DNA of 16,199 nucleotides from VRUE01 sp036376915 (GCA_036376915.1 DASUZK010000033.1:1-16199); one strand, 5' to 3'. Counted from the first letter of the stretch, positions 1 through 6,879 are shown. Made by a program: numbers and translations. The notes: a model not told the origin generated them from the sequence alone.

Positions 1-960
1 GCCGACGAGGACGATCTCGCGCAGCGCCTCGTGAACCCGCTTCTTCGGCACGACGGTGATGTCGAGCGCGACGGTGCCGTCGGGGAAGCCGCGGCCCTCG
101 TTGATCTCGGTCTGCTCGGCGCGGGAGACGACGTCGCGCGAAGCCAGCTCCATCTTGTTCGGCGCGTAGCGCTCCATGAAGCGTTCGCCCTTGGCGTTGA
201 GCAGGTGGGCGCCCTCGCCGCGGGCACCCTCGGTGATCAGGAAGCCCTTGCCTGCCAGCGTCGTCGGGTGGTACTGGATCATCTCCATGTCCATCAGCTT
301 CGCCCCGGCCCGGTAGGCCATCGCGATGCCGTCGCCGGTGCAGATCAGCGCGTTGGTGGTCGGCTTCCAGACCTGGCCGTTGCCGCCGCTGGCGAGGATC
401 ACCGACTTCGCCCGGAAGAGCTCCATCGAGCCGTCGGCGATGTTGCGGGTGACGACGCCGCAGCACTCGCCCTGCTCGTCGAGGGCAAGCGCGGTGCAGA
501 ACCACTCCTCGTAGCGGGCGACCGAGTCGGAGTGCTTCATCAGCTGCTCGTAGAGCACGTGCATGATCGCCTGGCCGGTGATGTCGGCGACGTAGTAGGT
601 GCGTGCGGCGGAGGCGCCGCCGAAGGCGCGGGTGCCGAGCTTGCCCTCCTCGTTGCGGTGGAAGGTGACGCCGAGGTGCTCCAGGTGGAGGATCTCCTCG
701 GGCGCCTCGCGGCACATGATCTCGACCGCGTCCTGGTCGCTCAGGTAGTCGGAGCCCTTGATCGTGTCGAAGGCGTGCGACTCCCAGGAGTCGCCGGGGT
801 TGAGCGCCGCGTTGATCCCGCCCTGGGCAGCGTTGGAGTGCGAGCGGACCGGGTGGACCTTGCTGACGATCCCGACCGAGACACCCTGCTCGGCCGCCGC
901 CAGGGCCGCTCTCTGCCCGGCGAGGCCGGCGCCGATTACGAGTACGTCATGCGTGGGCAC
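1..960 (-). CDS. sdhA: Succinate dehydrogenase/fumarate reductase flavoprotein subunit, 3' end beyond the window
   Basis: This is the FAD subunit of complex II, which oxidises succinate to fumarate and passes electrons to an iron-sulfur subunit. Only the first 320 residues are present (family length is about 570-600). A GAGLAG dinucleotide fold lies at residues 10-15. RSHSNAAQGG at 39-48 carries His41, the position of the covalent FAD-linking histidine, which argues for SDH/FRD rather than L-aspartate oxidase. QYHPT (His231), TEGARGEG (Glu244, Arg247) and SRDVVSR (Arg275) match the dicarboxylate-binding and proton-transfer residues of the family. The GTG start at 960 is chosen because a TAG lies in frame five codons upstream and the nearby ATG is out of frame. 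There is no Shine-Dalgarno sequence, but a TAGAGT box ends 9 nt upstream. No sdhC or sdhD precedes it, so sdhA leads its transcript; sdhB may lie beyond the left edge. Confidence 0.95.
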   Translation of the reverse strand, partial: MPTHDVLVIGAGLAGQRAALAAAEQGVSVGIVSKVHPVRSHSNAAQGGINAALNPGDSWESHAFDTIKGSDYLSDQDAVEIMCREAPEEILHLEHLGVTFHRNEEGKLGTRAFGGASAARTYYVADITGQAIMHVLYEQLMKHSDSVARYEEWFCTALALDEQGECCGVVTRNIADGSMELFRAKSVILASGGNGQVWKPTTNALICTGDGIAMAYRAGAKLMDMEMIQYHPTTLAGKGFLITEGARGEGAHLLNAKGERFMERYAPNKMELASRDVVSRAEQTEINEGRGFPDGTVALDITVVPKKRVHEALREIVLVG

Positions 961-969
961 GGAGCGCGG

Positions 970-975
970 ACTCTA
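970..975 (-). promoter_or_regulatory. Probable -10 box of sdhA (leaderless type)
   Basis: Read on the minus strand this is TAGAGT, fitting the actinobacterial -10 pattern TANNNT. It ends 9 nt before the GTG at 960, which has no Shine-Dalgarno sequence, so transcription probably begins at or next to the start codon. No clear -35 was found. The call rests on spacing and on the same arrangement at other genes in the window. Confidence 0.45.
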
Positions 976-982
976 TAGAGCC

Positions 983-1008
983 GAAATCCGACCCCGCGCT
1001 CGGATTTC
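983..1008. repeat. 9-bp inverted repeat in the sdhA upstream region
   Basis: GAAATCCGA (983-991) and TCGGATTTC (1000-1008) are perfect inverted copies separated by 8 nt. The dyad lies just upstream of the sdhA -10 box, roughly where a -35 element or an activator/repressor site would be. It could be an operator for a dimeric regulator; which regulator is not visible. Confidence 0.6.
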
Positions 1009-1010
1009 AA

Positions 1011-1063
1011 GAACCGAGGTGCAACGTTTTACGGTTCCCTCAGAGCCGCTACGCGTTGCACCT
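1011..1063. repeat. Two interlocking inverted repeats in the sdhA/M50 protease gap
   Basis: AGGTGCAACG (1017-1026) is matched perfectly by CGTTGCACCT (1054-1063). GAACCG (1011-1016) is matched by CGGTTC (1032-1037). The second pair has one arm outside and one arm inside the first, so the two stems are interlocked: as RNA they would form a pseudoknot-like arrangement or alternative structures, as DNA two overlapping operators. Function is unknown. Confidence 0.55.
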
Positions 1064-1100
1064 AGGGCTCGATACCTACCCAAGCTCAACCCCCGCCCGT

Positions 1101-1171
1101 AGGGGGCCTCGGGGGGTCCCTCCCCGGGAACTCCCGCGAAGCGGCCTGGGGAGGGACCCCCGAGGCCCCCT
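1101..1171. repeat. Long G/C-rich inverted repeat (24-bp arms) upstream of the M50 protease gene
   Basis: The left arm (1101-1125) and right arm (1148-1171) are inverted copies over 24 bp with a single extra G in the left arm, enclosing a loop of about 22 nt. The right arm ends at the first base of the TACCAT box serving the next gene. There is no T tract, so it is not a classical terminator. If the downstream transcript is leaderless the dyad lies in untranscribed DNA, which favours a DNA-level role (protein binding or cruciform) or a dispersed repeat element. Confidence 0.75.
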
Positions 1172-1176
1172 ACCAT
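1171..1176 (+). promoter_or_regulatory. Probable -10 box of the M50 protease gene
   Basis: TACCAT fits TANNNT and ends 6 nt before the ATG at 1183. The bases between are pyrimidine-rich and offer no Shine-Dalgarno sequence, so a leaderless transcript is likely. The purine-rich run that might have served as a ribosome site lies inside the hairpin arm, too far upstream. Confidence 0.45.
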
Positions 1177-1182
1177 TCCCCC

Positions 1183-2343
1183 ATGCTTGGCGGTTCCTCG
1201 ATAACCCTCTTCCACGTCCGCGGCATCCGCATCGCGGTCGACTGGTCCTGGTTCCTCGTCCTCTTCCTGGTGATCTTCTGGCTCTCGCGCTTTTACGCCG
1301 ATGTGCTGGGCCAGAGCAGCACCTCCTCGGAGGCCTTCGGCCTCGCGGTGCTCAGCGCCGCCGGCTTCTTCGGCTCGATCGTCCTGCATGAGCTCGGCCA
1401 CGCCTTCGCGGCCCTGCGCAACGGCATCGGCATCTCCAGCATCCAGCTCTGGATCTTCGGCGGGATGGCGCGGATGGACCGCGAGTCCGACAGCCCCGCG
1501 ACCGAGTTCAAGGTCGCGGTCGCCGGACCGCTGGTGACGCTCGCGATCGTGGTCGTGCTGACCGCGATCGGCCTTGCGGCCGCCGGCCCAGAGGGGCTCA
1601 GGCGCGCCGTCCTGATCGAGTCGGGGTCGGGCGTCTCCGGGGTGCTGGCGATGGTCGGCTGGCTGGCGAGCATCAACCTGCTCGTCCTCGTCTTCAACCT
1701 GCTGCCCGCCTTCCCGATGGACGGTGGCAGGATCGCGCGCGCAATCGCCTGGTGGAAGACGGGGGACCGCACCTCGGCGACCCGCTTCGCCGCTGGCCTC
1801 GGCCGCGTCTTCGCTTACATCTTCATCGGCGGTGGCCTTGCCCTGGTTGCCGTGGGCGACGTGTTCGCCGGCATCTGGCTAGCGCTGATCGGCTTCGTCA
1901 TCAACAGCTCCGCCAAGGCCGCCTCGATGCAGACGGCGATCACGGGAAGGATCAGCGACCTCCGCGTCTCCGACGTGATGGATCGCGAACCCGTCGCGAT
2001 CCCCGACCAGCTCAGCGTCGAGCAGGCGCTGGACGAGTACTTCCTCCGCTACCGCTGGCCCTGGTTCCCGGTAGTGGATGCGGCTTACCGTTTCGTCGGC
2101 CTGGTCGTCAAAGACAAGGCCGACGAGGTTCCGGAGACCTCCCGCATGACCTCCCACGTATCCGACCTGCTCGAGCACGACGACGGCACCTTCCAGATTC
2201 GCGACGACGCCCCGCTCGACTCGCTGCTCTCCAGCCAGGCCCTGCGCCGCTTCGGCGCCTTGATGGCAGTGGACGCCGACGGACGCTTGTCCGGAGTAAT
2301 TACAGCCGAGCAGGTAGGACGAGCTCTAAGAGACACCTCCTAA
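1183..2343 (+). CDS. Site-2 (M50) intramembrane zinc metalloprotease with two CBS domains, Rip3-like
   Basis: This is a membrane-embedded protease of 386 residues that probably cleaves single-pass membrane substrates such as anti-sigma factors. The zinc motif HELGH is at residues 69-73 and the second-half motif NLLPAFPMDGG at 172-182 supplies the third ligand, Asp180, so the active site is complete. Hydrophobic segments lie near 20-38, 51-75, 110-134, 153-175 and 205-240. The C-terminal third (about 259-382) is a tandem CBS pair, which in other proteins senses adenine nucleotides. There is no PDZ domain, so the architecture resembles mycobacterial Rv2625c (Rip3) rather than Rip1. The gene stands alone, convergent with the next gene with 25 bp between stops. 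No anti-sigma factor substrate is encoded nearby. Confidence 0.92.
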   Translation: MLGGSSITLFHVRGIRIAVDWSWFLVLFLVIFWLSRFYADVLGQSSTSSEAFGLAVLSAAGFFGSIVLHELGHAFAALRNGIGISSIQLWIFGGMARMDRESDSPATEFKVAVAGPLVTLAIVVVLTAIGLAAAGPEGLRRAVLIESGSGVSGVLAMVGWLASINLLVLVFNLLPAFPMDGGRIARAIAWWKTGDRTSATRFAAGLGRVFAYIFIGGGLALVAVGDVFAGIWLALIGFVINSSAKAASMQTAITGRISDLRVSDVMDREPVAIPDQLSVEQALDEYFLRYRWPWFPVVDAAYRFVGLVVKDKADEVPETSRMTSHVSDLLEHDDGTFQIRDDAPLDSLLSSQALRRFGALMAVDADGRLSGVITAEQVGRALRDTS

Positions 2344-2368
2344 GGCATCCTCGGAGACGACCGGAGCC

Positions 2369-4039
2369 TCAGGGCTGCGGTCGATGCCGCTCTATGATCG
2401 AGCTGAAATCGGTCCCTGTGGGGAGGGTGCCGAAAGCGTGGCCCCAGTCGCCGGAGAGGCGGGATGCGCAGAAGGCGTCGGCCACAGCGGGGTCGCCGTA
2501 GCGGACGAGGAGCGAAGCCTGGAGGGCAATCGCCATCCGCTCGACGATGCGGCGGGCGCGCTCTTGGATCGTGTCGATGTCGCCGGGGATCTCGTCGCGG
2601 AGGGAGCTGACGTAGGCGTCCAGCTTCGGTTCTGCTCCGGCCCCCTCGAGAACCTCGGCGAAGAAGGCATCTACCGAAGCGGGGGTCTTCACCATTCCCC
2701 GCAGCACGTCGAGGCACTGGACGTTGCCGGAGCCCTCCCAGATGGAAGCCAGCGGAGCCTCGCGGTAGAGGCGGGGCATTCCCGACTCCTCGACGTAGCC
2801 GTTGCCGCCGTGGCACTCCAGGCACTCGACCGCGTGCGAGGGCGCGCGCTTGCAGAGCCAGTACTTGAGCACGGCGTTGGCGAGGCGTCGGAACTCGACC
2901 GCCTGGGCGTCGCCCGCCGCGACCTCGTCGTAGGAGCGGGCGAGGCGCATTCCCGACACCGTTGCGGCCTCCGACTCGACGCAGAGGTCGGCGAGGACGT
3001 TGCGCATCAGCGGCTGGTCGATCAGCTCCTTGCCGAAAGCAGCGCGGTGCGCGGTGTGGTTGAGCGCTGCCACGACCCCGGCGCGGTAGCCCGTCGCGGC
3101 ACCGATCACGCAGTCGAGGCGGGTGTGGTTGACCATCTCGATGATCGTCGGCACCCCGCGCCCCTCCTCGCCGACCATGCGGGCCCAGGCGCCGCGGAAC
3201 TCGACCTCGCTGGAGGCGTTGGAGCGGTTGCCGAGCTTGTCCTTGAGGCGCTGGATGTGGAAGGCGTTGCGCTCGCCGTCGGGGGTCCAGCGCGGCATCA
3301 GGAAGCAGGAGATCCCCGACTCGGTCTGGGCGAGGACGAGGAAGGCATCGCACATCGGCGCCGAGCAGAACCACTTGTGGCCGACGATCTCGTACTCCGC
3401 GCCGGGCCCGCCGCCGTTCAGCGGCGTCGCCGTCGTGGTGTTGGCGCGGACGTCGGAGCCGCCCTGCTTCTCGGTCATCGCCATCCCGCAGAGGGCGCCG
3501 CTCTTGCGCTCGGCCGGCATCGAGCGCTCGTCGTAGTCGAGCGAGAGGAAGCGCTCCTCCCACTCGGCGGCGAGCTCGGGCTGCTTGCGCAGCGCCGGGA
3601 TCGCCGAGTAGGTCATCGAGATCGGGCAGCCGACGCCGCTCTCGGCCTGCATCAGCAGCATGAACATCGCCGCGCGGGCGACGTGGGCGCCGCTGCCGGG
3701 TTCCCGCCACGGCGAGGCGTGCAGGCCGTTGCCGACCCCGATCCGCATCAGCTCGTGCCAGGAGGTGTCGAACTCGACCTCGTCGATGCGGTTGCCGTAG
3801 CGATCGTGGGTGCGCAGCTCCGGCTTGCGCTCGTTCGCTTCGACTCCCCACCTGATCGTCTGGCGCGAGCCGCAGATCGCCCCGAGCTCGCGCGCCCGGT
3901 CCTCGGCCCACTCGCCGCCCTCGCGGCGCAGCGCCTCCTTCAGCGGCTCGTCCGCGTCGAAGGGGTTGTAGTCCTCGAGCGGCGGGGCCTGGTTGAAGAC
4001 CTCGTGGGTGGCGGAGGAGCGGCGCTCAGCGGTGGCCAT
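2369..4039 (-). CDS. aidB: AidB-like acyl-CoA dehydrogenase family flavoprotein
   Basis: A 556-residue FAD enzyme of the acyl-CoA dehydrogenase superfamily, AidB subgroup. E. coli AidB (about 541 residues) is induced by alkylation damage, binds DNA and has weak isovaleryl-CoA dehydrogenase activity; the natural substrate of such homologues is unsettled. AidB hallmarks are HEVFNQAPPLEDYN near 12-25, MTEKQGGSDV (188-197), GHKWFCSAP (220-228), LKDKLGNRSNASSEVEF (265-281), NHTRLD (304-309) and IWEGSGN (433-439) with Glu435 at the family's catalytic-base region. The C-terminal helical extension that separates AidB from ordinary acyl-CoA dehydrogenases is present. The ATG at 4039 has no Shine-Dalgarno sequence. 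The gene diverges from icd across 41 bp and is transcribed alone. A dedicated catabolic acyl-CoA dehydrogenase role cannot be excluded. Confidence 0.92.
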   Translation of the reverse strand: MATAERRSSATHEVFNQAPPLEDYNPFDADEPLKEALRREGGEWAEDRARELGAICGSRQTIRWGVEANERKPELRTHDRYGNRIDEVEFDTSWHELMRIGVGNGLHASPWREPGSGAHVARAAMFMLLMQAESGVGCPISMTYSAIPALRKQPELAAEWEERFLSLDYDERSMPAERKSGALCGMAMTEKQGGSDVRANTTTATPLNGGGPGAEYEIVGHKWFCSAPMCDAFLVLAQTESGISCFLMPRWTPDGERNAFHIQRLKDKLGNRSNASSEVEFRGAWARMVGEEGRGVPTIIEMVNHTRLDCVIGAATGYRAGVVAALNHTAHRAAFGKELIDQPLMRNVLADLCVESEAATVSGMRLARSYDEVAAGDAQAVEFRRLANAVLKYWLCKRAPSHAVECLECHGGNGYVEESGMPRLYREAPLASIWEGSGNVQCLDVLRGMVKTPASVDAFFAEVLEGAGAEPKLDAYVSSLRDEIPGDIDTIQERARRIVERMAIALQASLLVRYGDPAVADAFCASRLSGDWGHAFGTLPTGTDFSSIIERHRPQP

Positions 4040-4046
4040 CGATCTG

Positions 4047-4052
4047 ATTGTG
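4047..4052 (-). promoter_or_regulatory. Possible -10 box of the aidB-like gene
   Basis: On the minus strand this reads CACAAT, ending 7 nt before the ATG at 4039. The first base departs from TANNNT, so the call is weak. Its position overlaps the region where the -35 of the divergent icd promoter would be. Confidence 0.3.
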
Positions 4053-4064
4053 CCATCCCATCGG

Positions 4065-4070
4065 TAGCAT
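4065..4070 (+). promoter_or_regulatory. Probable -10 box of icd-mdh
   Basis: TAGCAT fits TANNNT and ends 10 nt before the GTG at 4081, which lacks a Shine-Dalgarno sequence. This supports GTG 4081 as the icd start rather than the in-frame TTG at 4048, which would lie upstream of the box. Confidence 0.5.
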
Positions 4071-4080
4071 CGCGCGCTCC

Positions 4081-5298
4081 GTGAGCAAGATCCCAGTCGA
4101 GAACCCGATCGTCGAGCTCGACGGCGACGAGATGACCCGGATCATCTGGGCCTTCATCAAAGAGCAGCTGATCCTTCCCTACCTCGATCTCGAGCTGGTC
4201 TACTACGACCTCGGGATCGAGAGCCGCGACGCGACCCGCGACCAGATCACCGTCGACGCCGCCAACGCGATCAAGGAGCACGGCGTCGGCGTCAAGTGCG
4301 CGACGATCACCCCCGACGAGGCCCGGGTCGAGGAGTTCGGGCTGAAGGAGATGTACCGCTCGCCGAACGGGACGATCCGCAACATCCTCGGCGGCGTCAT
4401 CTTCCGCGAGCCGATCGTCATCTCCAACGTCCCGCGCCTGGTGCCCGGTTGGACCAAGCCGATCGTGATCGGCCGTCACGCCTTCGGCGACCAGTACCGC
4501 GCCACCGACATGGTCGTTCCCGGCGAGGGGACGCTGACGCTCACCTACACGCCCAAGGACGGCTCCGAGCCGGTCGAGCTCGACGTCTACGACTTCCCCG
4601 GCGGCGGCATCGCGATGGCGATGTACAACCTCGACGACTCGATCCGGGACTTCGCCCGCGCCTCGATGCGCTACGGGCTGGACCGTGGCTACCCGGTCTA
4701 CCTCTCGACCAAGAACACCATCCTCAAGCGCTATGACGGCCGCTTCAAGGACCTCTTCGCCGAGGTCTACGAGAGCGAGTTCAAGGCCGACTTCGAGGCG
4801 GCCGGGATCAGCTACGAACACCGGCTGATCGACGACATGGTCGCCGCCGCGCTGAAGTGGGAGGGCGGTTACGTCTGGGCCTGCAAGAACTACGACGGCG
4901 ACGTGCAGTCCGACACCGTCGCCCAGGGCTTCGGCTCGCTGGGCCTGATGACGAGCGTGCTGATGAGCCCCGACGGCAAGACCGTCGAGGCCGAGGCCGC
5001 GCACGGCACCGTTACCCGTCACTACCGCCAACACCAGCAGGGCCAACCGACCTCGACCAACCCGATCGCTTCGATCTTCGCCTGGACCCGCGGCCTGGCC
5101 GCGCGCGGCCGCCTCGACGAGACGCCCGACGTCACACGCTTCGCCGAGACCCTCGAGCGCGTCTGCGTGGAGACGGTCGAAAGCGGTCGCATGACCAAAG
5201 ACCTCGCGCTCCTCGTCGGTCCCGACCAGGAGCACCAGACCACGCAGGAGTTCCTCGCCTCGATCGACGAGGCCCTCAAAGCAAAGGAGATTTTGTGA
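4081..5298 (+). CDS. icd: NADP-dependent isocitrate dehydrogenase, type II (eukaryote-like)
   Basis: This enzyme oxidatively decarboxylates isocitrate to 2-oxoglutarate with NADP+ and Mn/Mg. At 405 residues it matches the homodimeric type II family also found in eukaryotes. Visible motifs are VELDGDEMTRIIW near 11-23, the isocitrate loop SPNGTIRN (94-101), LSTKNTILK (208-216) with Lys211, the metal-site region RLIDDMVA (248-255), YDGDVQSD (271-278) and the cofactor loop AAHGTVTRHY (306-315). The GTG at 4081 is preferred because the protein begins at the usual point before the conserved ENPIVELDGDE and a TAGCAT box precedes it. The last codons contain the ribosome site for mdh and the TGA overlaps the mdh GTG, so the two genes are translationally coupled. 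Confidence 0.95.
   Translation: MSKIPVENPIVELDGDEMTRIIWAFIKEQLILPYLDLELVYYDLGIESRDATRDQITVDAANAIKEHGVGVKCATITPDEARVEEFGLKEMYRSPNGTIRNILGGVIFREPIVISNVPRLVPGWTKPIVIGRHAFGDQYRATDMVVPGEGTLTLTYTPKDGSEPVELDVYDFPGGGIAMAMYNLDDSIRDFARASMRYGLDRGYPVYLSTKNTILKRYDGRFKDLFAEVYESEFKADFEAAGISYEHRLIDDMVAAALKWEGGYVWACKNYDGDVQSDTVAQGFGSLGLMTSVLMSPDGKTVEAEAAHGTVTRHYRQHQQGQPTSTNPIASIFAWTRGLAARGRLDETPDVTRFAETLERVCVETVESGRMTKDLALLVGPDQEHQTTQEFLASIDEALKAKEIL
5283..5289 (+). promoter_or_regulatory. Ribosome binding site of mdh
   Basis: AAAGGAG lies inside the last icd codons, 5 nt before the GTG at 5295. This near-consensus Shine-Dalgarno sequence fixes the mdh start and contrasts with the leader-less starts of the first genes of transcripts in this window. 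Confidence 0.8.
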
Positions 5299-6281
5299 GC
5301 ACCCCCGTGAAAGTCACCGTCACCGGCGCCGCCGGGCAGATCGGCTACGCGCTGCTTTTCCGCATCGCCAGCGGGCAGATGCTCGGCCCCGACACCCCGG
5401 TCGAGCTCAGCCTGCTCGAGATTCCCGACGCCGTCAAGGCGGCCGAGGGCACCGCGATGGAGCTCGACGACTGCGCCTTCCCGCTGCTGCGCCGGATCGA
5501 CATCTTCGACGATCCCAAGCAGGCGTTCGAGGGCTGCAACGTCGGGCTGCTGGTCGGCGCCAGGCCGCGCGGGCCGGGCATGGAGCGCGCCGACCTGCTC
5601 GAGGCCAACGGCGGCATCTTCAAGCCCCAGGGCGAAGCGATCGCCGCCGGCGCGGCAAGTGACGTGCGCGTGCTCGTGGTCGGCAACCCGGCCAACACCA
5701 ACTGCCTGATCGCGCTTTCCAACGCCGACGGCGTTCCCCGCGAGCGTTTCACCGCGATGATGCGACTCGACCACAACCGGGCGGTCGCGCAGGTGGCCGA
5801 CCGCCTCGGCAAGCAGGTCTCCGACGTGACCAACATGACCGTCTGGGGGAACCACTCGACCACGCAGTACCCGGACCTGGTGAACGCGCGGGTCGGCGGG
5901 CAGAGTGCCTGGGACGCGGTCGACGACGAGACCTGGATCGCGGATGAGTTCATTCCCCGCGTGGCCAAACGCGGCGCCGCGATCATCGATGCGCGCGGCG
6001 CCTCCAGCGCGGCCTCGGCAGCCAACGCCGCGATCGACCACGTCCACGACTGGGTGCTCGGGACCCCGGACGGCGATTGGGTGTCGATGGGCGTCCCCAC
6101 GGATGGCTCCTACGGGGTCGCGGAGGGAATCGTCGCCGGCCTCCCCTGTACCTGCAGCGGTGGGGGGTGGTCGATCGTCGAGGGGGCTGAGATCCCGGAG
6201 TTCTCGCGCACTCGCATCGACGCCAGCGCTGCCGAGTTGCGCGAGGAGCGCGACGCGGTGAGTCAACTAGGCCTCGTCTGA
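5295..6281 (+). CDS. mdh: Malate dehydrogenase (NAD-dependent, LDH/MDH superfamily)
   Basis: This enzyme interconverts malate and oxaloacetate in the TCA cycle. It has 328 residues, the usual length for the cytosolic-type MDH group. The Rossmann motif TGAAGQIG is at 10-17. The substrate loop GARPRGPGMER (88-98) carries Arg92 and Arg98, LDHNRA (158-163) holds the Asp of the catalytic relay, and WGNHSTTQYPD (184-194) holds the catalytic His187. Arg92 in the loop fits a malate rather than a lactate dehydrogenase. The GTG start overlaps the icd stop by 4 nt behind a strong ribosome site. A hairpin terminator begins 5 nt after the stop, so icd-mdh is a two-gene operon. Confidence 0.96.
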   Translation: MSTPVKVTVTGAAGQIGYALLFRIASGQMLGPDTPVELSLLEIPDAVKAAEGTAMELDDCAFPLLRRIDIFDDPKQAFEGCNVGLLVGARPRGPGMERADLLEANGGIFKPQGEAIAAGAASDVRVLVVGNPANTNCLIALSNADGVPRERFTAMMRLDHNRAVAQVADRLGKQVSDVTNMTVWGNHSTTQYPDLVNARVGGQSAWDAVDDETWIADEFIPRVAKRGAAIIDARGASSAASAANAAIDHVHDWVLGTPDGDWVSMGVPTDGSYGVAEGIVAGLPCTCSGGGWSIVEGAEIPEFSRTRIDASAAELREERDAVSQLGLV

Positions 6282-6286
6282 AACGA

Positions 6287-6316
6287 AAAGCCGGCCCCCC
6301 TCGCGGGGCCGGCTTT
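6287..6316. terminator. Bidirectional hairpin terminator between mdh and the winged-helix gene
   Basis: AAAGCCGGCCCC (6287-6298) and GGGGCCGGCTTT (6305-6316) form a perfect 12-bp stem with a 6-nt loop. The A and T ends give a short T run in either direction. It lies between two convergent genes (stops at 6281 and 6339), so it probably ends both transcripts. Confidence 0.85.
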
Positions 6317-6338
6317 GATACTCCAGGACTGCGCGTTC

Positions 6339-6734
6339 CTATTTGGCCGGGTGGTACGCGCGCCCTTTCTTCTTGACCCGACCCTCTTTCTCGAGTTCGC
6401 CGAGGACTCGGTAGAGGTAGTTCGGTTTGATTTTCAACTGTTTTGCGATCTCCGAGGCACTGATCCCGGGATTTTTCTCCACCAGGGCCACGGCCTGATC
6501 GGCACGCGTGCCACTGCGGCGGCGACGTTTACGGGCGCCGCCGGCCGAGGCTGCTTTGGGCGGCCGGCCGGGCCCGCGACCGCTACCCCGGGGACGACCG
6601 GGACGGCGTTGGGTGATGGTGCCACCGAGCTCTGCGAGCGCACGCTCGAGGCGCTTGCGCTCCTCGTCTAGCTCGGCGAGCCGCTTCTTGACCAGGTCGA
6701 GAGCCTCGTCGAGTACGTTGCTGGTGCTGGGCAT
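6339..6734 (-). CDS. Small winged-helix DNA-binding protein with coiled coil and AT-hook-like motifs
   Basis: A 131-residue basic protein of three parts. Residues 7-37 (LDEALDLVKKRLAELDEERK and following) are an amphipathic helix likely to form a coiled coil. Residues 42-75 are Arg/Pro/Gly-rich with two GRP-type AT-hook cores, RRPGRPRG (43-50) and GRGPGRPPK (52-60), followed by an Arg run. Residues 78-131 form a winged helix: the helix-turn-helix is ISASEIAKQLKIKPNYLYRVL and the basic wing is GRVKKKGRAYHP. It is probably a DNA-binding regulator or small chromosome-associated protein; its targets are unknown. The ATG at 6734 is supported by a purine-rich AAAGGAAGG just upstream. It has its own promoter region with several dyads, suggesting self-regulation. 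The gene converges on mdh at a shared terminator. Confidence 0.85.
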   Translation of the reverse strand: MPSTSNVLDEALDLVKKRLAELDEERKRLERALAELGGTITQRRPGRPRGSGRGPGRPPKAASAGGARKRRRRSGTRADQAVALVEKNPGISASEIAKQLKIKPNYLYRVLGELEKEGRVKKKGRAYHPAK

Positions 6735-6799
6735 TTCCTTCCTTTCATCCCCTCAGGCTTTTCGCCATTGGGTTCGTCAGCTTCGCGCAGTGTGGCACA

Positions 6800-6846
6800 G
6801 TCACAGTGACAGTGACTATTCATATAGTCAAATCTAACGTTGTCAC
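6800..6846 (-). promoter_or_regulatory. Promoter/operator region of the winged-helix gene
   Basis: On the minus strand GTGACA (6841-6846), a 16-nt spacer and TATGAA (6819-6824) resemble a -35/-10 pair. TTGACT (6826-6831) with CACTGT (6803-6808) at 17-nt spacing is an alternative. A perfect dyad TGACTAT-TCAT-ATAGTCA (6813-6830) covers the first -10, and an odd palindrome GTCAC-A-GTGAC (6800-6810) plus a further GTGAC (6812-6816) follow at 6-bp steps. This density of symmetric sites near the likely transcription start suggests operator control, plausibly by the gene's own product. Confidence 0.55.
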
Positions 6847-6879
6847 TCTGGCCGTTTGGTCGAAGTGAGGTACCGCACA

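Noticed and set aside
31..978. 315-residue open frame on the plus strand at the left edge
   Set aside because: It is the reverse of sdhA, which has complete FAD and active-site motifs on the minus strand.
4048..4080. Upstream extension of icd to a TTG start at 4048
   Set aside because: It would begin ahead of the probable -10 box and add 11 residues not expected at this family's N-terminus.
2384..4084. 566-residue open frame on the plus strand opposite the aidB-like gene
   Set aside because: Antisense shadow of a well-conserved AidB protein; no motifs and biased composition.
3940..5235. 431-residue open frame on the minus strand opposite icd, and a similar one opposite mdh at 5022-6266
   Set aside because: Both are shadows of the conserved TCA-cycle enzymes on the plus strand.
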